A stretch of 64,000 nucleotides of DNA from Mucilaginibacter sp. SMC90 (GTDB taxonomy: Bacteria > Bacteroidota > Bacteroidia > Sphingobacteriales > Sphingobacteriaceae): NCBI RefSeq assembly GCF_022811725.1, contig NZ_CP094527.1, positions 2,418,001-2,482,000 of the forward strand. The letters are read 5' to 3'. Position numbers and translations under genes: made by a program. The number at the start of each line of letters is the position of its first letter. Positions within the stretch are counted from its first letter, which is position 1. The notes under the pieces were generated by a model. The model made no database searches. It worked only from the letters and a program-made list of their open reading frames with translations, and was not told the DNA's origin. Below, piece by piece: positions 53,775 through 63,320 of this stretch.

Positions 53775-54668
53775 ATGTCTGCATCACCAGTTATACATAT
53801 CCCGGTTGTGAAAGTTAACGCCAATCAAAGCGCAAGGGAAGAGGATAGTATCGCCATTGAAGAACCCCTTGAAATTAAGCTGGAATATGGTCCGGCTGAT
53901 CAGAGAGAGGTTCGTAATATTTCGGTAACCATGCGCACCCCCGGGCACGATGCTGAACTGGCAACCGGTTTCCTTTTTACCGAAGGTATTGTCAAAAATG
54001 CCGGTGAGATACGGTCGGCTAAACACAGCTTTATCGCCTGTGCCGAAAACAAAGAGAACACCATTCTGGTAACGCTTGAACAGGGTATATTGCCGCACCT
54101 CCAAAACACAGAGCGTAATTTTTATACCACCAGCAGTTGCGGCGTATGCGGCAAGGGATCTATCAGCGCCATCCGTACAGTAAGCAGTTTTGCCGCGGGG
54201 CCCGACGACGGAAGCTTGATCCATAGCATCGTGCTTAATCAGTTGCCGAAGTTATTACGCAGGCACCAGCGGGTATTTGCTGATACCGGAGGTTTACATG
54301 CTTCAGCTTTGTTTACCCTCCTGGGCGAGCTGTTATTATTGAGGGAAGATGTAGGCAGGCATAACGCTTTAGATAAGCTGATAGGAGCCTCTATGATGTA
54401 TAGCTGGTTGCCGCTACAGCAAACGGTATTAGTGCTGAGTGGCAGGGCCAGTTTTGAGCTTATTCAAAAGGCTGCCATGGCTGGCATTAGCATCGTAGCG
54501 GCGGTAGGTGCGCCCTCAAGCCTGGCTGTAGAGCTGGCAAACGAATTTAATATTACGTTGATAGGCTTTTTACGCGATGAGCGCTTCAATATTTATACAG
54601 GGGCGCATCGAGTAATGGTCCCTGCTGATGAGGCTATATTAACAACGCCATCAATACAAATTGATTGA
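53775..54668 (+). CDS. fdhD: formate dehydrogenase accessory sulfurtransferase
   Basis: FdhD delivers sulfur to the molybdenum cofactor of formate dehydrogenase-type enzymes. The ATG at 53775 (MSASPVIHIPVVKVN) is preferred over an upstream TTG. The sulfur-transfer loop is TTSSCGVCGKGS with Cys122 and Cys125, and LREDVGRHNALDKLIGA is a family signature. It precedes a small conserved gene and the fdhF-like enzyme, so it probably serves that enzyme. Confidence 0.95.
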   Translation: MSASPVIHIPVVKVNANQSAREEDSIAIEEPLEIKLEYGPADQREVRNISVTMRTPGHDAELATGFLFTEGIVKNAGEIRSAKHSFIACAENKENTILVTLEQGILPHLQNTERNFYTTSSCGVCGKGSISAIRTVSSFAAGPDDGSLIHSIVLNQLPKLLRRHQRVFADTGGLHASALFTLLGELLLLREDVGRHNALDKLIGASMMYSWLPLQQTVLVLSGRASFELIQKAAMAGISIVAAVGAPSSLAVELANEFNITLIGFLRDERFNIYTGAHRVMVPADEAILTTPSIQID

Positions 54669-54673
54669 TACTA

Positions 54674-55030
54674 ATGAAAATAAGGATAAAAGGTAATTCG
54701 TTGAGGTACAGACTCACTAAAACCGACGTGGCAAAACTTGCCGAAGAAGGTTATGTACAGGAAACGGTTGATTTTGGGAGCCAGCAGCTTATTTATGCTT
54801 TGAAACTGGTGGATGATGAGCAGCTTTCTGCAACTTATAAAGAGGATGCCATAACGTTGTATGCACCCAAGACAATGATAGCCGGCTTTGCCGATGAAGA
54901 CAAGGTAGGTTATGAAGGCAAGCATGGCAATCTATATTTATTGGTTGAAAAGGACTTTACCTGTTTGGATGAAGTGGCCGAAGATCAAAGTGATAATTAC
55001 CCTAATCCTTTAGCCGTTAAAAAGATATGA
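54674..55030 (+). CDS. small conserved protein, possibly DUF7009, between fdhD and fdhF
   Basis: The ATG at 54674 (MKIRIKGNSLRYRLTKTDVA) gives 118 aa and starts five bases after the fdhD stop. It overlaps the next gene by four bases. The sequence is alpha/beta with no cysteine pair for metal (one Cys only, DFTCLDEVAED) and an N-terminal strand-rich part. It matches my memory of DUF7009 proteins next to fdhD, but I cannot verify the name. A role as maturation or chaperone factor for the molybdoenzyme is inference from context. Confidence 0.7.
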   Translation: MKIRIKGNSLRYRLTKTDVAKLAEEGYVQETVDFGSQQLIYALKLVDDEQLSATYKEDAITLYAPKTMIAGFADEDKVGYEGKHGNLYLLVEKDFTCLDEVAEDQSDNYPNPLAVKKI

Positions 55031-57345
55031 GCAAGGAGCCAGAACAGGAACCGGCAGCTGAGAATCCCGAAGAACTGCTCGACCTGAAAATAACTGAACC
55101 AAAAGACTGGGCGGCGGGCATTCCTGCCGTAACAGTTGCCATGGTTGATATACTCAAAGAAACCGGCCTGGTGAGGGGGATGGAAGGCTTGTTCAAAATG
55201 AACAAAAAAGGTGGTTTTGATTGTTCTGGCTGTGCCTGGCCCGATCCAGACGACGATCGTTCCCCGATAGCAGAGTATTGTGAGAACGGTGCAAAAGCCC
55301 TTGCAGAAGAGGCTACTACAAAAAAACTCACCGGAGAGTTTTTTGCCGAAAACTCAGTAGCTGAACTTGCTAAACTAAATGATTATGAAATAGGGAAAAA
55401 GGGACGTATAGCCCAGCCGGTTTATCTTGCCAAAGGTGCCACACATTATACTCCGGTTAGCTGGGACTTCGCTTTTAAAAAAATAGGCGATGAGTTAAAC
55501 GCTTTGGCATCACCGGATGAAGCCACTTTTTATACATCGGGGCGTACCAGCAATGAGGCTTCATTTATCTACCAGTTATTTGTGCGCGAGTTTGGCACCA
55601 ATAACATGCCCGATTGCTCCAACATGTGTCATGAAAGTACCAGTGTTGGCCTGGCAGATGCTATTGGTATAGGCAAGGGGACGGTTATGCTTAACGATTT
55701 TTACGATACAGATGTGATCATTATCATGGGGCAAAACCCTGGTACCAATCATCCGCGTATGCTTAGCGCCCTTGAAAAGGCAAAAGAAAAAGGATCTAAG
55801 ATCATCGCCGTAAATCCGCTGCATGAGGCCGGATTAATGGGTTTTAAAAACCCTCAAAAAGTAAAGGGTATTTTGGGGATTAAAACACAGCTGGCTGATT
55901 TGTACTTACAGGTAAAAATAAACGGCGATATGGCCCTGCTTAAGGCCATGGAAAAATTGCTTTATAAAGCAGAGCTTGAAAATCCCGGCAGCGTTTTCGA
56001 TCATGAATTTATCAAAAAGAATACCACCGGCTATGTTGCTTTTTTAGAAAGCCTCAAACAATACGAGGTTAATGACCTGGCTAAAGCAGCCGGTTTAACA
56101 GTAAACGAAATTGAACAGGCTGTAGCGCTGATCAAAAACAAAAGCCGCATTATCATTTGCTGGGCTATGGGTATCACCCAGCATAAAAATGGAGTGGCAA
56201 CGGTTAAGGAAATTGTAAACCTGGCTATGCTTAAGGGCGCCATTGGCAAGCCTGGCGCTGGTTTGTGTCCGGTGCGTGGCCATAGCAATGTGCAGGGTAA
56301 CCGTACCATGATCATATGGGATAAACCGAAGCCCCAACAACTGGATAAACTGAAGGAGGTTTTCGGCTTTGAGCCACCGCGCGGTCACGGGTATGATGTT
56401 GTTGAATCTATAAAAGCGATGGATGAAGGCAAGCTCAAAGTGTTTTTTGCCATGGGAGGCAATTTTCTTTCAGCAACGCCCGATACTTTATTTACTGCAC
56501 AGGCATTGCGCAAACTTAAACTATCGGTACATGTATCAACTAAATTAAACCGCAGCCATTTGGTGCATGGTGAGGAGGCTTTGATCCTGCCCACGTTATC
56601 ACGAAGTGATAAAGATATTGTAAACGGTGAAGATCAGTTTATAAGCTGCGAAAACTCTATGGGGGTTATCCAAATGTCAAAAGGGATGCTAACGCCGGTG
56701 TCTGACCATTTGATGAACGAAAACCAAATTGTTTGTAATGTTGCCAAAGCTACGTTAGGGGCGCGTTCGGTTATTGATTGGGATAAATACGCCCAAAGCT
56801 ACGATGCCGTGCGCGATGTGATAGCTAAAGTTATTCCCGGCTTTGAAGATTATAATCAAAAGGTGCGTTTGCCCGGTGGTTTTTACCTCCCTAACGCCGC
56901 CCGCGACGGGAAGTTTATTACCGAAAAGAACGGTAGCGTTGTGCCCTTCAATATCGCTCCCTTACCGAAGCATGAACTGGCGGCCGGCGAATACCATATG
57001 ACCACCATCCGCAGTCATGATCAGTTTAATACTACTATATATGGCCTTAATGATCGTTACCGGGGTATCCATAATGAGCGCCGTGTGGTGCTGATGAACG
57101 AAAACGACATGAAAAAAGCAGGCTTTAAAGCCGAGGAGAAGGTTGATCTGTTTAATTATGATGATGGTGTGGAACGGGCAGCAAGGTTGTTTGTAGTGGT
57201 ACCTTATAACATTCCTGAAGGAAATACGGCTACCTATTACCCCGAGGCCAATGTATTGGTTCCGATCAATAGCGTTGCCGAACAAAGTAACACGCCAACA
57301 TCAAAACTGGTTAACATTAAAATCAAAAAACACGTTTCATTTTAG
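55027..57345 (+). CDS. FdhF/YdeP-family molybdopterin oxidoreductase
   Basis: This 772-aa enzyme belongs to the DMSO-reductase superfamily. It has GFDCSGCAWPDPDDD with Cys66 and Cys69 but lacks the four-Cys N-terminal Fe-S cluster of classical formate dehydrogenases. NMPDCSNMCHESTSVGL lies near 197-212, where FdhF has its Sec/Cys, and GMGFE-type cofactor contacts are replaced by MGQNPGTNHPRML. These traits fit the YdeP/FdhF-like branch, which in E. coli is linked with acid resistance. The substrate is unknown. It is the probable client of the whole moa/mob/fdhD cluster. Confidence 0.9.
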   Translation: MSKEPEQEPAAENPEELLDLKITEPKDWAAGIPAVTVAMVDILKETGLVRGMEGLFKMNKKGGFDCSGCAWPDPDDDRSPIAEYCENGAKALAEEATTKKLTGEFFAENSVAELAKLNDYEIGKKGRIAQPVYLAKGATHYTPVSWDFAFKKIGDELNALASPDEATFYTSGRTSNEASFIYQLFVREFGTNNMPDCSNMCHESTSVGLADAIGIGKGTVMLNDFYDTDVIIIMGQNPGTNHPRMLSALEKAKEKGSKIIAVNPLHEAGLMGFKNPQKVKGILGIKTQLADLYLQVKINGDMALLKAMEKLLYKAELENPGSVFDHEFIKKNTTGYVAFLESLKQYEVNDLAKAAGLTVNEIEQAVALIKNKSRIIICWAMGITQHKNGVATVKEIVNLAMLKGAIGKPGAGLCPVRGHSNVQGNRTMIIWDKPKPQQLDKLKEVFGFEPPRGHGYDVVESIKAMDEGKLKVFFAMGGNFLSATPDTLFTAQALRKLKLSVHVSTKLNRSHLVHGEEALILPTLSRSDKDIVNGEDQFISCENSMGVIQMSKGMLTPVSDHLMNENQIVCNVAKATLGARSVIDWDKYAQSYDAVRDVIAKVIPGFEDYNQKVRLPGGFYLPNAARDGKFITEKNGSVVPFNIAPLPKHELAAGEYHMTTIRSHDQFNTTIYGLNDRYRGIHNERRVVLMNENDMKKAGFKAEEKVDLFNYDDGVERAARLFVVVPYNIPEGNTATYYPEANVLVPINSVAEQSNTPTSKLVNIKIKKHVSF

Positions 57346-57474
57346 TTGAAATTGCTGTAATGGCCAGGAGCGGATTTCCGGTATAAAGGCCATTTACTGT
57401 GAGTTTTTATAGAGGAAAATGAATTATCCTGAATTTGTTACATTAAAATTAATAAAACTGCGCTTCGTTCATTT

Positions 57475-57497
57475 TAAGTTAACATACGTTTAACTTA
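57475..57497. promoter_or_regulatory. inverted repeat upstream of the TonB receptor gene
   Basis: TAAGTTAA and TTAACTTA are separated by seven bases, 50 bases before the TonB receptor start. It could be an operator for the receptor-phosphatase cluster, but AT-rich DNA makes chance symmetry possible. Confidence 0.4.
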
Positions 57498-57547
57498 TAG
57501 CATATATGCATAAGGTTTCTTTGCAGGGATTTTAACCCCTATAGCAA

Positions 57548-60331
57548 ATGAAGAAACTCTTACCATTGCTCGTTCTTACCCTCATATTCAACAGCTTCAC
57601 TTATGCTGGCGGTATTTTAAAGGGTACTGTTACCGATAAAAAAAACGGCGAACCGCTAATCGGCGCCTCTGTGAAAATTAAGAACACAAAAACCGGCTTT
57701 ACTTTATCGGCCGGTGTAGGCCTTAATGGTAGTTTTTCGTTTAAAAATATACCTGGCGGTACTTACAGTGTAGAAGCTAAATACATTGCCTTTGAAAGCG
57801 CTGAAACAACAGCCCAGATCAACGACGGTGCCACAACTACAATTAGTCTGTCTCTTGCTGCTAAACAAAAGGAACTTAACGAAGTAGTGGTTTCCGGCCA
57901 TGCCGACCGCACTTCAAACAAAGCTGCTCAATCTGCCGAGCGCCGCTCGCCACAGCTCATCAATGCGGTCTCTGCCCGTACAATCGAAATCTCTCCGGAT
58001 ATCACCATCGCTAACGTTACGCAGCGTGTATCGGGTGTGTCTGTTGAGCGGAGCAATAACGGTGAAGCGCAGTATGCTATCATCCGCGGTATGGATCAGC
58101 GCTATATTTATACACTTGTTAATGGCGTAAAAATCCCGAGCCCTGATAACAAGAACAGGTATGTGCCCCTTGATATTTTCCCTGCCGATATAGTTGACAG
58201 GCTGGAGGTTTCAAAATCATTGACCGCCAATATGGAAGGTGATGCGATAGGTGGTGCTATTAACCTTGTTTTAAAAGATGCCCCTGACGATTTTATGATC
58301 CGTGCAAACGTGGGTACCGGCTTAGCTGCCAATTTCTTTGACAAAGGTTTTACTCAATTTGATCATAGCGCCAGTCTTAATAACTCGCCGCGTGTTTCAA
58401 ACGGAAGCAATTACACTGCTAACATGGCCGACTTTCCTAATAACCCTTTTCATTACAGCGAAAAGAAAGTTCCGTTGGCTTCTATTCTTGGTTTAAGTGT
58501 AGGCGGACGGAGCCGTGATAAAAAATTCGGTGCTATTGTTACCGGTAGTTATCAAAATACTTACAGGCAAACAAACGGTACTTTCTTTGAAACCGAGGTT
58601 GACCTGGCTACCAATCAGCCAAACGTAACCAGTGTACAAAGCCGTACTTATAATATACAGCAGCAACGTACAGGTTTGATCAGTAAGTTTGATTATAAGT
58701 TTAACTCAAGGAATAAACTAACCCTCGATGCGGATTTCATCAACCTTACTCAAAATACTTATCGCTTTAGTTCTGATACCAGCTTACAGTTAGGCAGGGC
58801 AGGCGTAGGCACCGGCCGTGTAAGCCAGGATTATCGGAGCGACAGAACTGTACAAAAGATCTACAACGCTAACCTGCATGGCGATCACATCATAAGTGAT
58901 CAGTTTACCGTGAACTGGACAGCTTTATTCTCGAAGGCTACCGCTAACGAACCGGATCGTGCCGATTTGAACCTGAACACAGGCCGTAACATTCAGCCTG
59001 ATGGTTCAATTGTACAGGCCCCTTTTACTTTTGATGCGCTATCGGCCCAAACCCGCACTTTTGCTAAAAACTCCGATCAGGATAAAACAGGTTTCCTGAA
59101 CTTCATTTACTCACCAACTTTATTTTCAACCAAAGTTGAGTTTTCTGCCGGTGGTATGTACCGCGACAAAACAAGGCACAGCATTTACGACGAATATGAC
59201 CTGAGGCCCGCCAGCAGCAATACCGCGCAAACCTTTGATGGTGATATTGATCATAATAGTTTCGAAGTATTTAACACCCAGGGTACCTCAAGCGATGCGC
59301 TTAATTATGATTTTACTGAAAAAATTGGAGCGGGTTACGGTCAGTTTAAATTTACAGCCGGTAAATTGCAAACCATTGGTGGTTTAAGATATGAGCATAC
59401 CGATCAATCATGGCAAACAGGTGCGCCAAATACCGTTGCCGGTACCGATGGCTCAATTAAATATTATGACCTGTTACCAAGCTTAAACTTCAAGTACCAG
59501 TTTAACGATCAGCAGGACCTGCGTTTGTCATATTATTCAGCTATAAGCCGTCCAAATTTTTATGAGCTTGTTCCGCATACTACCGGCGATCCTGATGCTG
59601 ATTATAAAGAGGAGGGTAACCCTTACCTGAAACGCATTACTTCAGAAAACTTTGACCTGCGTTATGAGTTTTACGCCAAAGGCCTTGACCAATTATTGGT
59701 TGGCGCGTTTTATAAGGATATTAAAAATCCAATTGAATATGCCATTGAGCCATCAGGTACCGATTTTGTTTATAAGCCAGAAAACTTTGGTACGGCTCAT
59801 AACTACGGCTTTGAACTTGATATAGCCAAGTATTTCAAACATATCGGTTTCCGCGGTAACTACACTTATACCAATTCAAATATCACTACTGATAAGCAGG
59901 AAGACTATAGGGATGATAACGGCTTCTTAACGCACCGCACTGTAAAACAAACCCGTCCGCTGCAAAATCAGTCAAAAAACATAGCTAATGTTTCGGTATT
60001 GTATTTTGAGCCCAAAATTGGTTTTAATGCCCAGTTGTCAATGGTATATACCGGTTCACGCATCTATACCGTATCACCTTTTCTTAATAATGATGTTTGG
60101 CAAAAGGGGTTCACCACACTTGATTTCTCGACAGAGAAACGCCTTTTCAAAAACATATATGGTTACGCCAAAGCTACCAACCTGCTTAACACACCGTTTA
60201 AGCTTGAAATTAAACGCCCTTACCCAACAGATGGCCAGGTGGTTGAATATCAAAAACCCGGCGAAAATACTTTTGTGCGCCAGGATTCATACAGGCAGTA
60301 CTACATTATTGGTTTAAGGTATAAATTATAA
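57548..60331 (+). CDS. TonB-dependent outer-membrane receptor with carboxypeptidase-like N-domain
   Basis: The receptor has 927 aa and a signal peptide (MKKLLPLLVLTLIF, end near TYAGG). The carboxypeptidase-regulatory-like domain spans about 22-115 (ILKGTVTDKKNGEPLIGASV). A plug domain includes VTQRVSGVSVERSNNG and EGDAIGGAINLVL. A 22-stranded barrel ends in RQYYIIGLRYKL. No SusD gene follows. Two genes downstream are a beta-helix lipoprotein and an inositol-phosphatase-like enzyme, so the ligand may be phytate or another organophosphate. That is inference. Confidence 0.93.
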   Translation: MKKLLPLLVLTLIFNSFTYAGGILKGTVTDKKNGEPLIGASVKIKNTKTGFTLSAGVGLNGSFSFKNIPGGTYSVEAKYIAFESAETTAQINDGATTTISLSLAAKQKELNEVVVSGHADRTSNKAAQSAERRSPQLINAVSARTIEISPDITIANVTQRVSGVSVERSNNGEAQYAIIRGMDQRYIYTLVNGVKIPSPDNKNRYVPLDIFPADIVDRLEVSKSLTANMEGDAIGGAINLVLKDAPDDFMIRANVGTGLAANFFDKGFTQFDHSASLNNSPRVSNGSNYTANMADFPNNPFHYSEKKVPLASILGLSVGGRSRDKKFGAIVTGSYQNTYRQTNGTFFETEVDLATNQPNVTSVQSRTYNIQQQRTGLISKFDYKFNSRNKLTLDADFINLTQNTYRFSSDTSLQLGRAGVGTGRVSQDYRSDRTVQKIYNANLHGDHIISDQFTVNWTALFSKATANEPDRADLNLNTGRNIQPDGSIVQAPFTFDALSAQTRTFAKNSDQDKTGFLNFIYSPTLFSTKVEFSAGGMYRDKTRHSIYDEYDLRPASSNTAQTFDGDIDHNSFEVFNTQGTSSDALNYDFTEKIGAGYGQFKFTAGKLQTIGGLRYEHTDQSWQTGAPNTVAGTDGSIKYYDLLPSLNFKYQFNDQQDLRLSYYSAISRPNFYELVPHTTGDPDADYKEEGNPYLKRITSENFDLRYEFYAKGLDQLLVGAFYKDIKNPIEYAIEPSGTDFVYKPENFGTAHNYGFELDIAKYFKHIGFRGNYTYTNSNITTDKQEDYRDDNGFLTHRTVKQTRPLQNQSKNIANVSVLYFEPKIGFNAQLSMVYTGSRIYTVSPFLNNDVWQKGFTTLDFSTEKRLFKNIYGYAKATNLLNTPFKLEIKRPYPTDGQVVEYQKPGENTFVRQDSYRQYYIIGLRYKL

Positions 60332-60342
60332 TCATCCCCAAA

Positions 60343-61737
60343 ATGAAGATATTAAAAACAATATTGGCGGCTGCATCAGTAACTATAATGCTGAGTGCCT
60401 GTCATAAAAGCGAACTTGCAAATATTTCACAACCTGTTGTGCAGGTAAGTAACGGTATTACATCTGATACCCTTTCCGGAACTGTTAAAGGTACCATGCT
60501 TGCCGGTAAAACTTATTATTTTAAAAGTGATATCACCGTTAACGAAGGTGACACTTTGAGCATGCAGGCCGGTGTAAAACTTATAGCCATAGGTGATGGC
60601 AAAACCTATCAAACGGCTCCTGAAATTATCATGCACGGTACATTCATTAGCCTTGGTACTAAAGATAATCCAAACTATATAACTGTTGCCAATGCTGCCA
60701 CGTTGCATACTGAAGCCAGTGCCCAAAACTATACTAATATTTTTCAGGGATGGTGGGGTGGTATTGTATGCTCGCCGGGGCCGGTAACGGCTTCAAACCC
60801 AACGCCAACAGGTGGTGATATGATCATTAAATGGACACATCTTGAGTTTGCGGGCGGTCCTTCAGGGCCAAACAACGATCCGGCAATTTACGCACAGGGC
60901 GATCCGCGATATATTATCTATTACGGTAATATCAAAAAGAACTTCATTTTGGAAGATTCATGGGTGTTTGGCAGCAAGGATGATGCTATCCGTATCTCGG
61001 GCGGTAAAATCAGCGTTATGCGCAACACCTTCGAGCTTTGCGGTCAGGCAGGCGGCGAGTTTTTCAACATGAAAAGCGGCACCGTAGGTGATATAGGGTA
61101 CAATATGCTTATCGGAGCTGCTACCAATGCCTTAAAAGCATCCGATTCGGGTAGTTCGGGCGTGCAATGTGATGTGAGTATGTATAACAATACCATGGTT
61201 AATTGCGGCTTCAGGCAAACCAAATCTGGTCGTGGCGGTTCAATTGACTATGAAAAAGGTGCAAGGGGATGGGTTTATAATAATCTCATTGCCAATTGCC
61301 GTTTCGGGCTGCGTTTAACCAGCGACGCCGACCTGGCCAATATTACCTATAACAACCAGTACTACTATGGCTCGTCAGATAAAATTATAGGGCAATTTTT
61401 AGTAGCCGATGGTGTAGCAAAATTTCAGTCGGCTGATACACATTCAACAACTATAAAAGATAACGACCCTAAGTTTTATGGTTACGATTTAACCAAGTTT
61501 GATTTTGTTGCCAATCCGGGCCCGATGAACGTTAGCCTTCAAACTGCCGACCTGGTTACGATCGGTACATCAAATTTCAGGCTGCAGGCGTCAGTTTCAC
61601 CTGCATTAAATAAAGGTAAGGTTGATTTAACACCCATAAATGCAGTAACTGTTACCGGTACTTTGGGCACTACTATTACCCCTCCGGGTAAAGATATCGG
61701 TGCTTATCAAAATGACGGTACCGGTAACCAACATTAA
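60343..61737 (+). CDS. lipoprotein with right-handed beta-helix, linked to TonB receptor
   Basis: The 464-aa protein has a lipobox LSAC (Cys20) and a long run of short beta-strand turns with Asn, Gly and Asp ladders (TFELCGQAGGEFFNMKSG, VSMYNNTMVNCGF, ARGWVYNNLIANCRFGLRL) typical of parallel beta-helix proteins. No catalytic set of pectate lyases is obvious. It begins 11 bases after the receptor stop, so the two are expressed together. It may bind the receptor substrate at the surface. Confidence 0.85.
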   Translation: MKILKTILAAASVTIMLSACHKSELANISQPVVQVSNGITSDTLSGTVKGTMLAGKTYYFKSDITVNEGDTLSMQAGVKLIAIGDGKTYQTAPEIIMHGTFISLGTKDNPNYITVANAATLHTEASAQNYTNIFQGWWGGIVCSPGPVTASNPTPTGGDMIIKWTHLEFAGGPSGPNNDPAIYAQGDPRYIIYYGNIKKNFILEDSWVFGSKDDAIRISGGKISVMRNTFELCGQAGGEFFNMKSGTVGDIGYNMLIGAATNALKASDSGSSGVQCDVSMYNNTMVNCGFRQTKSGRGGSIDYEKGARGWVYNNLIANCRFGLRLTSDADLANITYNNQYYYGSSDKIIGQFLVADGVAKFQSADTHSTTIKDNDPKFYGYDLTKFDFVANPGPMNVSLQTADLVTIGTSNFRLQASVSPALNKGKVDLTPINAVTVTGTLGTTITPPGKDIGAYQNDGTGNQH

Positions 61738-61758
61738 TTTATCACTTAGTTTATAACC

Positions 61759-61800
61759 AATAGTTCATGATGCATGGTTTTTCAGGTATCATGAACTATT
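61759..61800 (+). terminator. hairpin between the beta-helix lipoprotein and the phosphatase gene
   Basis: AATAGTTCATGAT (61759-61771) pairs with ATCATGAACTATT (61788-61800) around a 16-base loop. The T tract that follows is weak, so it may attenuate rather than fully end transcription into the phosphatase gene. Confidence 0.6.
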
Positions 61801-61872
61801 AGTGTTTTAAGCATAATCATTTTTAAATTTGAACCCAGCCAGTTCCCGGCTGTTATTCATCAACTAATAAAT

Positions 61873-63234
61873 ATGTGTGCATCTGTAAATGATCTTAAAA
61901 AATTATTATGCCTACTGCTTTTATGCGGATTGTACTTCACTGCATCGGCACAGAAATGTGATAATGATTTTTTAGGAAGCAAAACGCTTTATAAAGCACC
62001 TTTGGCGCGGTATACACCTGCCCCGGCAGGATATAAACCTGTTTTTATTAATCACGTTGGCAGGCATGCTGCAAGGCATTTAACCAAGGATGTTAAAACT
62101 GCTTATACTTACAACTTACTGCAAAAAGCTGATAGTGCCGGCGTTTTAACGGCCAAGGGAAAGCAATTGTGGCAGATGATCATGCTTTTGCAAAAGGTAG
62201 AAAAGGGGAACACTAAATCCATATCTGCCGAAGGGCGTAGCGAGTTGCGGGGGATAGGTGAAAGGATGTATAACAGCTACAGTAATGTATTTAATACGCC
62301 GAAACCCAGGTTTAATGTTGCCTATACCAAAGAGATCAGGACAACGCAAAGTGCTGATGCTTTTTTATCCGGGCTGAAAGGAAAGCTTAAGGATTCTGCA
62401 ATGGTCACTACCTATAATGATGATGTAAACCTGCGTTTTTATGACGAGTCGCCGGCTTATACCCGGTATGAAGAAAGTGGTGATTGGAAGGTATATAAAG
62501 CCAAAATTGCCAAAGCCGAAAAGCTGGATCTGATTGAAAATGATTTGCTAAGCCAGTTTTTTACCCCTGCTTTTTTTAAAACATTGGGCAAGGCTGATGT
62601 TGAAAAAATAGTTAACGACGTATTTGGGTTTACCACAATTGTTTTTTCATTACAAGAGGAGATAAAACAACTTGGCCTGAAACCCATCAACCTCGATTTT
62701 GAATCGTTATTTACCTGCGCACAGCTTAAAAGCCTTGCACGGGTTGATGCGGCCGAAGACTACATGGTAAAGGGCCCGGGATTAAAGCCTGATGGTTTGC
62801 CGGTGATTATAGCCGCGCCTTTACTGGCCAACTTTATCAATACAGCCGATCAGTTTATCAAAACAGGTAAGTACAATGCTCAGTTTCGTTTTGCGCATGC
62901 CGAAACCATATCGCCGTTTGCTGCCCTTTTGGGGATTTCAGGAGCGGATAAAGTTGTAAAAGACATCAATGAATATGATAAGGTATGGAGCCCATCGGCT
63001 GTTATTCCCTTAAGTTCAAATATCCAATGGATTTTTTATCGAAAAAAAGGATCATCGAAATACCTGGTTAAAATCCTCCTTAATGAAAACGAAGTAAAAA
63101 TAACCGGGTTGCCATCATTATCACCATATTATGATTATACTGTTTTAAGATCATTTTATATAAAAAAATTAAAAAAGCACGGTGTTGGTTTGCAAGATGA
63201 TATGCAGGGTTTGCTTAAAGGGCTTAAAGATTAA
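61873..63234 (+). CDS. histidine acid phosphatase, MINPP/phytase type (HAE motif)
   Basis: This is a secreted 453-aa phosphatase with a signal peptide (LLCLLLLCGLYFTASAQ). The phosphohistidine motif is HVGRHAARHL with Arg64-His65 and Arg68. The acid/base triad is HAE at 342-344 in FRFAHAETISPF, the mark of multiple inositol polyphosphate phosphatases, instead of HD of classical phytases. TKEIRTTQSADAFLSGLKG is another MINPP block. It likely removes phosphate from inositol phosphates such as phytate. The link with the upstream TonB receptor and lipoprotein is positional. Confidence 0.9.
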   Translation: MCASVNDLKKLLCLLLLCGLYFTASAQKCDNDFLGSKTLYKAPLARYTPAPAGYKPVFINHVGRHAARHLTKDVKTAYTYNLLQKADSAGVLTAKGKQLWQMIMLLQKVEKGNTKSISAEGRSELRGIGERMYNSYSNVFNTPKPRFNVAYTKEIRTTQSADAFLSGLKGKLKDSAMVTTYNDDVNLRFYDESPAYTRYEESGDWKVYKAKIAKAEKLDLIENDLLSQFFTPAFFKTLGKADVEKIVNDVFGFTTIVFSLQEEIKQLGLKPINLDFESLFTCAQLKSLARVDAAEDYMVKGPGLKPDGLPVIIAAPLLANFINTADQFIKTGKYNAQFRFAHAETISPFAALLGISGADKVVKDINEYDKVWSPSAVIPLSSNIQWIFYRKKGSSKYLVKILLNENEVKITGLPSLSPYYDYTVLRSFYIKKLKKHGVGLQDDMQGLLKGLKD

Positions 63235-63320
63235 TGGGGGGCTGATTAAATAGCTTAAATGCCGGTTTACGCAAAACAAAAAGCCGCCCATAATACTTAT
63301 CTCCTTTAAAAAAGAGTATT

